Positions 1-12,599 are shown, counted from the first letter of the stretch. The stretch: 64,000 nucleotides of DNA from Setoptus koraiensis (GCA_048013815.1 CM106586.1:15872001-15936000); one strand, 5' to 3'. The notes: generated from the sequence alone by a model not told the origin. Made by a program: numbers and translations.

Positions 1-215
1 GGCTGAACGCGCGGACACCCGCGCGACATGTCCGCGGCCGGACACCGCCGAGCCTCGGTGTAGCTGGCGGGCCGGACAAGCCGCGCCCAAGTGACGTGCG
101 GACACACCGACGGCCGACAATTGAGTGTCTAAACAAACTCGGGCGCCCATCGATCATTGGCGCTCCGGAATCAGATATCGGCCGAGCGCTGACGCGCGAT
201 CGGGCCACCGACTGA

Positions 216-268
216 CCACTGATGCCGCTCGATCGGGCCACTGATGCCGCTCGATCGGGCCACTGATG
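216..268. repeat. Tandem array, 22-bp period, about 2.4 copies
   Basis: Units begin CCACTGATGCCGCTCGATCG at 216 and 238, with a partial third at 260. The copies are identical, so the duplication is recent. No function is evident. Confidence -1.
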
Positions 269-1891
269 CACCGCTCGCCCCGAGACGCTTGAGCCGGATG
301 TCACTTGAGCCGGCGAGCGGGTGCGCCAAATTGGGGCTCGTCCAACGCCCACTAGCGGGTCCCAATTTGGCCCCTCTGTTGCAACATATAGTGTAATATC
401 CTCGGCGCTTGTTGGCGCCCGCGCGAGTGCGCCCACTGAGCGCGAGAGTGACCGCACGAGCATAAGTGGGCCAAGTGGGCATAAGTGGCGACTTGTGCCG
501 TCAAATGTGTTTAAAAGACGCTCGCACCATGTGTATCGAATGACACATCGACGTTGTTTGCCGGCGCAACCGCGCCGCGGATTCTCCGCCCGCGATTCTC
601 CCGGCCCGCGATTCTCCGGCAAAAATTATCTGGCAAAGAGGCGAGCGCCGAAGGGGCCCCAAGAAGCGAGAACCTTCGGAGAGCGGAGGCTCGGCGGGCG
701 CGAGGCTGATAGCGATAGGATGTTGGAATGATGACATAATGTGATGATGCAACATGATGTGTGGGAATGGTTGCGAGTGGATCACCTCTGCAACTAGATC
801 AATCACTGCTCGTCGTCACTTGTCAGCCAATGATCACTCGTCATTGTGTTTTGCGGGCTCGCGACTCGATTGAGCGGCGCCCAACTGACACATGATGCTG
901 CCATGATTCAATTGCAATAATGACGATGATCATTTGCAAGACGATGATATGATAATAGGCCGCCGATATCGATTTATTTTGATAGCAGCCCGCTTGTCAG
1001 CTGATTCGCGAGCAGCCGGCCGACAAGCGCGCTTGTGTCGCGCCCCAAAAAACTGTGATGAAAGCCAGCACTTCCGGTTTGAGCCGCATTGTGTGTCTTG
1101 GGCCAGTGTTGTGCCACAAAAGTAAGCACGAGATAAACAGCGACAGCAGCAGCGACGATTAAAGTGTCTCTATATAATGTATATATGGTGTGATCACCTT
1201 TATTGTTGTTGTTGTTGTTGTTGTTGCAACAGACGATGATACCGACCGAGCGACGACAGACCAGATAAGAGAAGCCATCTGGTGATAATTTGCATATTGG
1301 CACTTAGCTCATATTCCTCTGTTGGGCTTCCTCTGGCGAGCACTAACTCTAGTTAGTAACTAGCACTTGAGACACACGCGCGACACTTAAATAACTGGCG
1401 CCCAGTTAAACGGCCGCTGAACAATGGGGCCCCCTTATAGCTTATATATACACATTGTTATATAACTCGAGTTTATATATAAATAACAGTCAGCTGACAC
1501 GAGCTAACTATATAAATGGTGCCGCACAATGCCGCACAATGCTGTGTAATGCTGTGTAAACTGCCGCTCTACATAAACTGGAGAGATACCGTCGCGCCAA
1601 ACGGAAGCCAGCGGCCGGCCGGGCCTCTAATTTTGGATGTTGTTGTTGTTGTTGATGTTGTGATATCTTGATATATCAACTTTGTATGTGTGCACAGTTG
1701 ATAGTGTCAACAGCGACGCGGGTTCTCACACAGCACACTCTGGCGTGTGTTTACCAAAGAGATAATCGATAAAAGGGGCCCACGTAATGGCGATGAATTA
1801 TAATATATCACAGCCAAATGAGGAGCACGAGAGCGCCGAAAGGAGCCCTTAGGTATGTTTGTCTTTTGGTGGCTCAGTTTTCAGCTCGCGC

Positions 1892-2178
1892 CAACAACAG
1901 CAACAGCAACAACAGCGACAACAGCAACAACAGCGACAACGACCGACTGGTGGAGGCGAGCGCGATTACGCAATCGATCGACTGCACAACGCGCTCGTTC
2001 CCGCGACCGCGCGCGCGCACGTGCTCGAGCTGCTCATTTTATTCCTGGTTGTTGTTGTTGTCGCCGCTGTTGTTGTTGTCGTTGCTTTGGCTGTTGTTGT
2101 CGTTGCCGATGTTGTTGTTGTCGTTGCTTTGGCTGTTGTTGTCGTTGCCGATGTTGTTGTCGCTGTTGTTGTTGCTTG
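1892..2178. repeat. Opposed CAA/CAG (1892-1942) and GTT/GTC (2048-2178) triplet tracts with an internal 42-bp duplication
   Basis: A CAACAG-rich tract is followed about 100 bases later by a GTTGTC-rich tract, so the two could pair as a long imperfect hairpin. Within the second tract a 42-bp unit (GTTGTTGTTGTCGTTGCTTT...) is duplicated exactly at 2069-2110 and 2111-2152. Confidence -1.
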
Positions 2179-4061
2179 TGATTGTGCGCGTCTGACTGTG
2201 CGCGCCCACTCACAGTCGCACACGGTCGGTTACGTAACGTTACAACGGTATCAGCTGTGCAACATACGCACCGTTATAGCGGGCCAGTTTTGCCCACTTT
2301 GGCGCGTGATCGATATCGAATTGATTAAATGCTCCGTTGGCGCAATCAAACAAGATCAGCCCGCGCGTCACATAATGACACAATGATTGTGTCATCGAGC
2401 GCTAGTTAACTGCCGCTGTTGTCGCTGTTGTTGCTGTTGTTGCTGTTGTTGCTGTTGTCGCTGTTGTTGCTGTTGTTGCTGCTGTTTGCTCTTTGCAGCG
2501 CTAACAAACGACGCTCGTATCACGCGACAGATCGTATGTCGTCGCATGATGGGGCGCGAAATAAGTTGGCCAGTAAGTGATATTGCAAAGATTGAAATCT
2601 TAATGAATGGGCGCAATCTCGTGTCGCAATGGGCCCCAACTTTTGGATTTGCCATTGGGCCGCTCATTGATTTGCGGCCCATCGACTTTCGCGCCAGCAC
2701 CCGATCTGGCCGCTGCGACAGTGTTGCCTGGCAAAAACTGGCAACATAACGCCTGCTTAGTGTTTAATTTTGTATGCTTATTGTGTGCACCAGTTGTGAT
2801 ACAATTCGGGCGCCAAACACACTCAAAAGATGGATTACGAATGGGCCAGTCGGGATAAAAAGCGAGCGCGCCCCACAAATCCACATAATACAAAAATAAT
2901 GCAACCAAAGCGAGCAACTTTGCCAAAACTCACACTCCAAAGCGCGCCAGAGTCATTTTAAAGGGCGCTCGCCACTTTACACTTTTCTGCGCCCGGCCCG
3001 CGCTGTTCGGGCGAGCCGCGCTGTTCGGGCGAGCCTCACTTTTCGGTGGGCAACACCCAAGGACCGACGCTCGCCGGGCGCTTAATGACTTTGGCTTACG
3101 GCGGCGGTGTCATTAATCACTGTTGAACAAATACAAACTGTCACACTTGATCATGTGACGATTTCATCATTGTGTGCGCCCCCGAAAATGCCCCTACGAT
3201 GGGCGGCCGCATTTTGTGAGCGTCTCGAGTTGCGAGCGCCTGGCTAAAAATTTTGACAACTCTAAATAACTTTAGATTGCTCCAGCGGGCCGCTAATCTA
3301 ACGCGGGCCCCAAACGTCGGCCGGCCTCATTAGTGGGCGCGTTCGTCGACCCAAACGCGGCTCACGAGTGCGCCCTCTAGCAACTTGCCAGCAGCGAGCG
3401 AGCGGAACTGTGTCGCGCCGGTGCACTCCTCACACCGTCGGGCATGTCGCCCGACGCTAAACGGGCACCTTTGACGCAATGAGTGAGCGATAATCATCAA
3501 TCAATGATTATCCGCGCTGATTTATCCAATCACGCCTAAACTGGGCCAACTGTGCAAACTGCTCACTTGCGTCGCTCGAGCCATATATCACCCATATATC
3601 AGCCGACTGATAGCGACGCACTGTGCCGACTGATAGTGTCTGTGCAGACTGATGGCGTCTGTGCAGACTGTCTGACACCGTCAATGTGGGGCCCTTAATT
3701 GATGTCAGATAATGATCAAACAGCCACTGCGACACATTTAAATCGAGCTCGACTGGCTTGGCCAGCATATCGCTGCAGATATCTCTGCATCTTGAAAATA
3801 TCCTGCGCGATTGGGCCGAGGCGGGGCGCCACCTGCGCCTCGTTGGGGCTAAATCGGACCGAGCGGGCCCCAATGGAACGGATTGGCTCGGCGCAAACAA
3901 GCGCGTCAACTGTGTGCGCGCTGATTGGGGCCATTGTCGCGATTAATTGATGCAGACAGTCACAGTTGATTGAATGCGCGCCAATTGAGAAGCGGGCCCC
4001 TCGAGCGGTGAGATTGTTCGCGGCGAGATTGTGCGGCCCGTCCCGTGACCGCTCACACGAG

Positions 4062-4125
4062 CGCACAATCGCACAGTCGCATAATCGCACAGTCGCATAA
4101 TCGCACAGTCGCATAATCGCACAGT
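4062..4125. repeat. Tandem array, 16-bp period
   Basis: Units ATAATCGCACAGTCGC start at 4081, 4097 and 4113, with a degenerate unit before. There are about four copies in GC-rich unique DNA. Confidence -1.
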
Positions 4126-5439
4126 GGCCCGCTGAACAATGGGCGCCAGATTGGGTGCAAATTACGCGTCGTTGGCGCTTGTTTGGACACTGGCGGTCGG
4201 TTGCGGCATGCCGATCGTAATGGTGATTGTAATGACTCCAAATGAGCGATCGGCGCGACAATTACGGCGCGCTGCGACCCCAAAACAGTGACGATGATGT
4301 TTATGTTGCGAGGCGCCGGCCCGCGCGACCGCGCGACCGAGCGACCGGCCGACCGGCAACCAGTCAAGCGGCCGAAGAGTCGCGGATCGACTTTCGGGCC
4401 CCAGTCTGGCGATACCCGCACGTTGGGCGATGCTGCGGGCCGATGGGCGCCGGCCAATTGTTGCCGCTGATTAATCTTTGGCCAACGCGCACTGGTGGAC
4501 ACACAAAAAGCTTTTCTGTCCGCTTGGCTGGTGCTGCCTTTTAACCTATTGGCATTGTTGTTGACGCTGTCGTTGTTGTCGTTGTCGCTGTTGTCGTGTT
4601 GTTGTTGGTTTGTTTGTGTCAATAAGTTGTTGTTGTTGTTGCTGCTTGTGACAACAACGACAACAAGTAAACTGCTGCTGCCAACAGTCGGCGGCCAGGA
4701 ATTCGGTGGGTGTCGTCGCTGGAAAGTAGAGTAGTTAGTTTAGTTTGACTAGCGTGACCGCCACTCTCTCAAAACATCTCACCTGAGCGCCCACGACGCG
4801 GCTACCCGAGCCGCCCGAGCCGGCCGAGCCGCCCGAGCTACCTGAGATTGGATTAGTTCGGCTGCCAGCGAGCACGGCCCGATACACACGACTAGTGACG
4901 GCCAGTGTGTAAGGCCAGTGTGTAAATCGGGCGAGTTTTGCCGATGAGTTTTATCTCACAACAACAACAACAACAACAATATGCTCGCCAATATAAACAA
5001 CAAGTCTGCATATAGCCAGCATTAAGCATGGGCAAAGAATGCGCCACAACTCATTGCTATCATTGCCAATTGTCAACATTCCAATGGAACGCCAGCGAGA
5101 ACACGCCAAACATTCCATTGGGCTTGTCCCCATCACTCTCACACTTGCTTCGCCACCTGGCCGCGCGGGGGCGCCACTAGCAGAGGCATGCAGTGAGTCA
5201 GTGGGCACGATGAATTCATCATCACGTAACTGTGCCTATTGCAACGGTGTGTGTGTGACATAAAATTGTCTCCAATCAGTCTGCTCTGTCTCTCTACAAT
5301 GCCCCGGCTCTACAATGCCCCGGCTCTACAATCACTCAGGCTGTGCCATGCTCCGGCCCGACAGTCACTCCGGCTCCACAATTACTCCGGCGACAGCGTT
5401 AATCCGTTTTGATCTCTTTATCATCATTAGATGCTCGCT

Positions 5440-5508
5440 CACTGCGCTGCTCCGTGCAAAATCACTGCGCTGCTCTGTGCAAAATCACTGCTGTGCCCTA
5501 TGCAAAAT
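5440..5508. repeat. Tandem array, 23-bp period, 3 copies
   Basis: Units start CACTGCGCTGCT and end TGCAAAAT at 5440, 5463 and 5486. The third copy has diverged slightly. Confidence -1.
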
Positions 5509-6016
5509 CGCTGCAAACTCACCGGCCGAATTGGCCGAATTGGCCGAATAGGCCCAGTTGGCCCAGTCACAACTGGGTATCAGCGGGCCCAACTGCCAGC
5601 GCAGTTAATGCCGAGTTGCCAGCGAACAATGGGACAAAATGAGCCAAAATTAAATAGATTAAAATAGTTGGCTCAAGAGGCCTCAACAATGCGCCCAAAT
5701 GGCCCCATTGTGTCCAGTGCAGACTGGCGCACAATGCCCGCTGGTGGCGATTTGAATTAGCATTCTTGGCCGTTCGTCTAATCCAATTCAATTTAATTAT
5801 ATCTCGGTGTAAGTATGCGAATATGATGTCCATTTGGGCACTCACTCGGCCGCTGTCCGCCGCTGTTCGCCGATATCTGCCGCTGTCTGCCGATATCTGG
5901 CAACGCGGGCCGGCATCGGCCAGCGTCGATGTTCCGCGCCGAGGCACCCGACGGCCGCACATACGCGGGCGTAGGCGCGGGCGAGGGTGTAGCGGGCGAG
6001 AGCGGCCATTGTGAGG

Positions 6017-6050
6017 CCACTGCAACACAATCGGTATTGTGTTGCAGTGG
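6017..6050. repeat. Perfect 15-bp inverted repeat, loop CGGT
   Basis: The left arm CCACTGCAACACAAT (6017-6031) and the right arm ATTGTGTTGCAGTGG (6036-6050) are exact reverse complements with four bases between them. Two G:U pairs could extend the stem in RNA. No coding frame is linked to it. Confidence -1.
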
Positions 6051-6148
6051 TTGCGAGCCGCAAATAAAGAGACAAATAAACAGGCAAGTAACAGGCGAGT
6101 AACAGGCAAATAAACAGCGCGTTGTTTGTGCAAAGAATCGCCTGAAAA

Positions 6149-6218
6149 GAAGCGAAGAGGAGCGAAGAGAAGCGCAGAGAAGCGCAGAGAAGCGCAGAGA
6201 AGCGAAGAGAAGCGAAGA
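6149..6218. repeat. Tandem array, 10-bp period (GAAGCGMAGA), 7 copies
   Basis: Seven near-identical purine-rich decamers run head to tail. The strand is all purine except one or two C per unit. Confidence -1.
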
Positions 6219-7295
6219 ATTTCTCTGCGACGCTCAATGAAAATGAACACTTTTCGCGTGTGTGTGCGTGTGAGCAAAAAGTGTCACCCATTCTCGCTTG
6301 TTGTTTGCTCATCTCTTCATCTTTATTAGCAATATATCTATATTGTTGTCGTTGTTGTTGTTGTCGTCTGACCACCACCACTGTCAACAAACAACGGACG
6401 CGGCGCACAAGAATTCGCTCACCGGACAGCTCATTTGAATATCTTTGTTAACTCGATCAGCTTGTTTGCATTCTTTGGCTGGCTGTCGCTGTCACTGGTC
6501 CGGCGACAACTCGCACCGATGCAGTCGATACTGACAGTATCAGAGTGCGGCGGCCAGCGGCAGCCACCGCGAGCCACCACGAGCTACCACGTGCAACAGC
6601 GAGCAGCCAACAAAAAGCACGATAACGGACATAATGGCATTTGTCATCGGCGTCACCTCGCGCCAGCGCCAGCATTAGCTACCTGGGCCACCGCTAATGT
6701 TGGTGATATATGCCCGTGCTATGCGCGTTGTCCGCTAGGTGTGAATGTATCCCGCGACAGTGGCCGTTGTCGCTGTTGTTGCCAACAGCGGCCAACAGCC
6801 AACAACAGCCAACAACAACAGCCAACAACGGCCAACAACAGCCACAAGGCAAACAATGAGCGTCTCTCATTATTATTGTGACTTGTTGTCGCGCTGGCAG
6901 CGCTGGCCCGTTTGCTTTGTTTGCCGGACCCGCGATCCGATGGCCGCCGATGGCCCCGATGCTTGTGTCCCGGCGTGTCCATTATGATTAACATGGAAAA
7001 ATCACTGCACAACAACAATGCCAATTGTCATTCTTCGCCATTGATCCGCTGGCCGTCTTATCGGCGCTCATTCGCGGGCCCGCTCTGCGCGCGTCCCGCG
7101 GCTCCAGTAGCGCCCACGGGTCCGCTGGCCGCGCCGCTCCGGCCCGCTGGCCCGTATCGTCCGAGTCAGATGGCCCGCAATTCGCTCACAATCCGCTGGC
7201 TTGTCAGCGGCCCAAATGGCCCCGTTCAAACAACCGGTGTCGCGCAACCGGCTCAATCATTCATCCGCATTCGTGCATCGGGCGTGCACATATGA

Positions 7296-7362
7296 ATTGT
7301 GGCGCAATTATTGTGGCGCAATTATTGTGGCACAATTATTGTGGCACAATTATTGTGGCACA
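7296..7362. repeat. Tandem array, 14-bp period (ATTGTGGCRCAATT), nearly 5 copies
   Basis: The units start at 7296, 7310, 7324 and 7338 with a partial copy at 7352. Each unit is partly self-complementary (AATT...AATT, TTGTG/CACAA), so the array is an evenly spaced set of small palindromes. Confidence -1.
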
Positions 7363-8054
7363 TGCTCAATTATACGCGCGCGCTGCAAACAATGGCCCAA
7401 ACAGTAATTAATTGTTTCGCCGAGACCCGCAGCGCCTCCGCCGGCACCCGCCAGCGACTCGTGGGGCCCGGCGCAGCAGTCGCAGCGGTCGCCACAGATA
7501 GACAAAAGCGAGCTCGACGTGCTCGATCCGCGCATTTTTTGTTGTGTTTGTCAGCACGGGAGGCGCCATTTCGGGCCCTCACGCTATGATACCATCATGC
7601 TATCGTGATAGTGTGATGTGATAGATGATGCATACACAATCTATATTATAGATGCAGCAGCCGGGGCCAAAAATAAACACGGCCCAAAAACAAACAAGCG
7701 ACGCCCCGATGGCATAAGTGACGGATAAGCCGGCCCGGCCGACAGATGCAACTTGCAGCTAAAAAAGGTGGCAAAAAATGTAACTTTTTCGCGCTGCCAA
7801 CTTCTTGGCCCGTTTTTTGCCCGTTATACGGTATAAATAACCCTAAATAATTTCATGCTTTCTTATTTGCGTCTCTGATCATCTTGGCCCATTTTGCTCA
7901 TCTTGTACCATTTGTTGTTTGCGCAGATCGCTGTCGCCGTTGAGCTCAATACCAATAACGAAAGAAAGTGCGCCCCCCGGCCCGATTCGTACAATCGTAC
8001 AATGCACGGATTGCATGGCCTGTGCAGATCTGGCACACATGTCGCCACTAATTT

Positions 8055-8111
8055 TGTCGGCTAATTTCCGCTAATTTCCGGCCCGGCGGGCCGGCCCGAA
8101 ATTAGCCGACA
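8055..8111. repeat. 14-bp perfect inverted repeat with a GC-rich 29-base loop
   Basis: TGTCGGCTAATTTC (8055-8068) pairs exactly with GAAATTAGCCGACA (8098-8111). The loop holds a second copy of GCTAATTTCCG and an inner GGCCC/GGGCC palindrome, giving a compound stem-loop. Confidence -1.
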
Positions 8112-8391
8112 CAATAGTGCAAATACACCCAAAAATATCGCTGTCTCTGCTGTTGCTGGCGCTCGCCGCCAGGGGCGCCTTGTTCGTTTGTGTTGGCCAG
8201 TTGATGGCGACTGTGCCGCTGATGCCATTATGACACTGTCGCACCAACGTTGATATCGCGCAATATCAGCGAGTTGAGCGATATCATCATTGAGCGATTT
8301 CGACACTGTGCGATGTCAGCTTGATAATGACAAGTTTATGTTGTGCGTTTGTGTTGTTTGTGTTGTTGAGTTTGTCGCAGCGCGAGCGGGT

Positions 8392-8455
8392 TTGTTGCGA
8401 CGAGTTGTTGCGACGAGTTGTTGCGACGAGTTGTTGTGACGAGTTGTTGTGAGAG
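8392..8455. repeat. Tandem array, 13-bp period (TTGTTGYGACGAG), 5 copies
   Basis: Copies start at 8392, 8405, 8418, 8431 and 8444. The last two carry TGTGAC instead of TGCGAC, consistent with CpG decay. Confidence -1.
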
Positions 8456-9115
8456 AGGTCGCCAGTTGCGAAATCACAGAGCGCGTTTGTCCGCTAATTA
8501 TGAGCAACGATGATGAACGACAAACTGTGCGCCGCTCAACTGGTCAGCGTGAGCGACGCCGACACGCCGACAGGCCGACAGGTGAGCGACGCTGGCGACG
8601 CGCCGACAGGTGAGCGACTGGCCGAGGCGGACACACTCATTCATAATCACCTGTCTGTCGATGTTGTCGGCGTCGGCGAGCGTCGTCGATGTCGCCCGTG
8701 TCGGCCAGCGTCGACGTGGCTCGGCCCACTGCAAGCTGACCGGAACGAATCACATGTTGTTGTGTTTGTGGCAGCAGCGCGCACTTGTAACAACGGGCCA
8801 AAACAAACATTGGCGGCGCGCACTTGCCAGCGGCCACAATTTGCATAACATCAGCAGCAGCAGCAGCGGTAATAACACGCTACACGACAATGAGCATCGT
8901 AATGACAGTTATGAGTTGTGGTCAAGTCTCTAATTATGATTGTCGCGCCGCTCCACACACACACACACACAAACAAACAACAAGCAACAAGCAGCAAACA
9001 ACAAACGACAAACCCTGCAGCTGATTTTGACACACTAACTGACCGATCGGCTGACCGGTTGACAGATCTGCTGTCGCGACAGATCCGGCGCGTCGCACGG
9101 GCCCGTCATTTAGAG

Positions 9116-9211
9116 TCTGACGGTCAGAATCGGACGGTCAGACTCGGACGGTCTGAATCGGACGGTCAGACTCGGACGGTCAGAATCGGACGGTCAGAAT
9201 CGGACGGTCAG
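9116..9211. repeat. Tandem array, 14-bp period (CGGACGGTCAGAMT), about 7 copies
   Basis: Alternating CAGAAT and CAGACT units suggest a 28-bp higher-order unit. No coding relevance is seen. Confidence -1.
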
Positions 9212-9741
9212 CGCGGCCGCGGCGACGCATGTGAGCCACCAATCGCCGGCGCACATGCACGCAATCGCCGCTCGGTTGCGTCACGAGCGGCGATTGTTTC
9301 CGCTGTTGCCGGTCGTCGCGACCAGTGGCGACCACTTGTGTCCACTTGTGTCCAGTCGCGGCCGGTTGCGGCCAGTGGCGACAAAATCACATCACTTGAC
9401 ACCTGTGCGAATCGGGCCTGTTGTGACCCGCGCCGGCCGGGCGCGGGTTGCGTGAGCCGGGCCGGCCAACTTATCGCGCCGTCGACGGCGATCCAGCAGC
9501 CATTGAACCAGCGCTATGAATTGTTATTAAGTAAGTTGCGGGCGAAATATGAGATTGGCGCCAATCGGCCGCTATATTGGCCAACATATAGGCCGACAGG
9601 AAACAATCAATTGGTACCGATTGGTGGCCGGTGAAAAAGTGGCGCCGGATCGCCCCGCGAGTGGCCAAAATCATTTATCAAGTGCGGCCAGCATCGATCA
9701 TTATATTGTGAGCGATATTTGCTCGCTCTTTTTGCTGCATG

Positions 9742-9894
9742 TTTGCCATTCTTGCCCTATTAGCCGGATTTGCCATACTTGCCGCATTCACCGCATTCGC
9801 CGTATTTGCTATATTTGCGATTTTTGCGATTTTTGCTATATTTGCTACACTTGCCAAATTTGCTACGTTTGCTATAGTTGCTATATTTGCCATA
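9742..9894. repeat. Tandem array, 9-bp period (TTTGCYATA-like), 17 copies
   Basis: Seventeen 9-base units follow without a gap. The core TTTGC is strongly kept while the last bases vary (CATA, TATA, GATT, TACG). Because 9 is three codons, the minus strand reads as an (Ala-Asn-hydrophobic)n frame, and I treat that as a by-product of the period. Confidence -1.
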
Positions 9895-10006
9895 TAGATA
9901 CATTTACAGCGTGTATCGGCTGTGACTCCAATTGACTCGTCCGTCGAAATATGATGGGCGAGCTCGCCGGACAAGGTGAATTAATCAAGCGGCCGTAAGT
10001 GGCCGC

Positions 10007-10090
10007 CAGTTTGTTTTCGCCAGCTTATTATTGCCAGCTTATTGTTGCCAGTTTATTATTGCCGGCGTATGGTTGCCAGCTTATTATTGG
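10007..10090. repeat. Tandem array, 14-bp period ([14 protein letters not shown]), 6 copies
   Basis: Units start at 10007, 10021, 10035, 10049, 10063 and 10077. The inner copies are closest to consensus. Confidence -1.
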
Positions 10091-10470
10091 CAACCAGACG
10101 AGAATTGCAGTGAAACTCGCGGCCGCGGTTTGGGCACAATTTGCCAGCCACAACTGCCGCCAACGCAACAACCGGCCACTGGCAGCCGGCAAAATGAAGA
10201 TGGATGGACGATGCCAATCAGAGCGTTTTTTCAGCGTCAAGCCGAGCCCGCAATTGATCATCGCCGGCACAACAATTGCCAAAACGAACGCAGCCGACGG
10301 CCACTAATGATGCAACCTTACCTAACGAATTGCAAATGATCGATGCCGCTGCCGGTCACTTTGTCTCGATTGTTCAATTTTGGCCAATAGGAGAAATTTG
10401 ATCGTCGGCGCAACTGGCGCCAATCAATTTTCATCCACTCGCTCCAATCCAATCGTTTCGTCCGACGACC

Positions 10471-10580
10471 ATTATCGCCCGAACCGGCCCGATTATCGCC
10501 CGAACCGGCCCAAATTATGGCCCGAACTAGCCCGATTATCGGCCCGGACTGGCCGGAATTATTGGCCCGGATTGTGTGGC
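10471..10580. repeat. Degenerate tandem array, 21-23 bp period (ATTATCGCCCGAACCGGCCC)
   Basis: Five units begin with ATTAT at 10471, 10492, 10514, 10535 and 10558 and share GGCCCGRACYGGCC. Unit length drifts, so it is older than neighbouring arrays. Confidence -1.
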
Positions 10581-10704
10581 CAGACTGTCGCCGAATACAT
10601 TCCTGCTGGCCACTCGCTGACTCACAAGTCAGCCGCTGGCGCGCGGTCGCTCGAATCGAGCGGCTCGATGTTTCGGGCCGGCTCATGCACGTAGAGGGCG
10701 AGCA

Positions 10705-10760
10705 CGATACCCCAATAAATTGCAATGAATTGCAATAAATTGCTATAAATTGGGGTATCG
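10705..10760. repeat. 12-bp inverted repeat enclosing AATTGC direct repeats
   Basis: CGATACCCCAAT (10705-10716) is the exact reverse complement of ATTGGGGTATCG (10749-10760). The 32-base loop carries three AAATTGC words about 10 bases apart. A related CGATACCC...GGGTATCG pair occurs near 32757-32790. Confidence -1.
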
Positions 10761-11188
10761 CGATGCGCCAATTTATGGGGCCAGCGTTGGCCGGTCAGCG
10801 GGGCGTGACTGGGGCGAACTCTCGCGGGTCTTTCGCGGGCCTTTTGCGGGTTTTTTGCGGGTCAACGGGGCCACTTTTTATCTAGGCAAGACTGCTTTTA
10901 TGGTGGCCAAATGTTGGTTTGGCCCGCAAATTCATTCATGTCGGCCGCGGCGCACAGATGGCGCTGCGCAAAAGTCACGCTCCCTGCCGAGCGAGTGCAC
11001 AGCTTTTGCATTGGCGCGGCAAGCGTATGGGTCGCTAACAACTGTGCACTTGTAAGTGCACAGTTGGCACAACGAACGTATCTCACGCCAAGTATCGGTT
11101 TCAATAGTTGCGCTGGCGGCCGCCAGGTATCTCGGGCGCAATTGATGTTGTTGCGTCAGAGACAAGATGTTGTCTGTTGTTGTGCGAC

Positions 11189-11341
11189 ACAACAGCTACA
11201 ACAGCTACAACAGCTACAACAGCTACAACAACAGTAACAGCAACAACAGCAACAACAACAGTAACAACAACAACAGCAACGACAACAGTAACAGCAACAA
11301 CAGCAACGACAACAGCGGCGACAACAGCGACAAGTCACAAC
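11189..11341. repeat. CAA/CAG triplet tract with ACAACAGCT units
   Basis: Begins with four ACAGCTACA-type 9-mers and continues as interrupted CAACAG and CAACGAC units. It resembles the polyN/polyQ-coding DNA inside the Iroquois CDS but has no domain context. Confidence -1.
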
Positions 11342-12599
11342 AAGCTGCAGCGCAGAGGCATTGTGTTGCGTAATAATAGGTGCGACAACTGGCACTATAT
11401 CACAACGCGGCGATGTCCAGCGCGCCAGCAGCGACGCGGCGACACAGCGGCCAGGTGACGCAGGCTGCGAGTCGTGTGCGAGCAACAACAAAAATCATTA
11501 TTGTTGTTGTTTGTCTGGGCGGCCGTTGGCCGTTGTTTGTTGGCTGTCGGCGCGGTGCGGCGAATTGGTTTGCAACAACGACGAGCCAAACATCGAGAGA
11601 GAGAGAGAGAGAGAGTTACATAACCGGCGCGACACGACGCCAAATGGGCACTTGCGCCTTCGGCCGGCTTTACCTGGCGAGCCGATTGTGCATTGTTGTT
11701 ATTGTTTGTATTGGCGTGTTTGTGTGTGTCGCCAGTTGGAGCGAGCAGTTGCTGCTGTTGTTGTTGTTGCTGTTGTCGTTGTTTATTGTGGCGACAATAA
11801 ATGAAATAAATGATTGCGCGCTCAGGGATTGTGGCCGCTGCTGGCTGCGCGCGGCGCCCCCTACACAGAGCCCCTATACAGCCAGTCGTATAGAAATTAG
11901 ATGTGTCGATACTTGTTAAATAGCTGGATAAATAGATAGTAGATACACACACTGTGTTTAGTTGGGTGTCTCGCAAGTCGGTCGGTTGTTAGTGTGTTTG
12001 GTGGCAGCGACAAACAGACGGCGCTCGCTAGATTACGTGCAAGCGCGCGTAGCAATTGCACTTGTTCTTTGTTGGCAGTTTCGAGTAGTAGTGCAATACA
12101 TGATTAAATGTAGCTTGATTTATTCGCTTGACTTGCGTGCACTTACTTTTGTTTGTCTGCTTGTTTGGCTCCACTTAGCGTTTGTTTGCCCGGCCACCAG
12201 AGGCGCCGCACAAGCGAGTATGTGGCGCTGTTATATAATACCGCCGCGGGTCGCCGTGCCTCTCCAAGCCTCGCTATACGTCGCAATAGGTCGCCCCGGA
12301 GTGTCGCCGGAGCAGGTCGCTATGTGTCGCCGTATAAGCCGGAGCATGTCGCTATGTGTCGCTGTATAAGCCAGAGTGGGGCCCAAGGTGACGCACACAC
12401 ACACACACATGAATGTGCTCGCTAAATTGTTAATTAAACACCTGGCCTCGCGCGCCTCCTAATGCTATCCGACCACTTGCACGCCCAAAAGCACTGAATT
12501 TAGATTTGGGGCCCCGGCTCGCAATTTATCTCTGTGCAGTGTATATATCGCTATATATAGCACAGCAGCGTGCACACAATCTCTCCTGAGATGCACATG

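Larger units (their letters stand above)
1..9115. other. Gene-free intergenic DNA, 1-9.1 kb
   Basis: No frame here shows a recognisable domain; open frames are short or repeat translations. The stretch holds scattered CAA/GTT triplet tracts (1203-1226, 1892-1942, 2048-2178, 2411-2490, 4551-4675, 6340-6365), several small tandem arrays and two strong inverted repeats, listed separately. Stretches 2500-4060, 6250-7290 and 7370-8050 show nothing definable beyond GC-rich short palindromes such as GGCGCC and GGGCCC. GTTACGTAAC occurs at 2229-2238. Confidence -1.

Noticed and set aside
8918-9634. 238-residue plus-strand open frame.
   Set aside because: Its middle is the translation of the 14-bp array at 9116-9211 and the rest has no recognisable feature.
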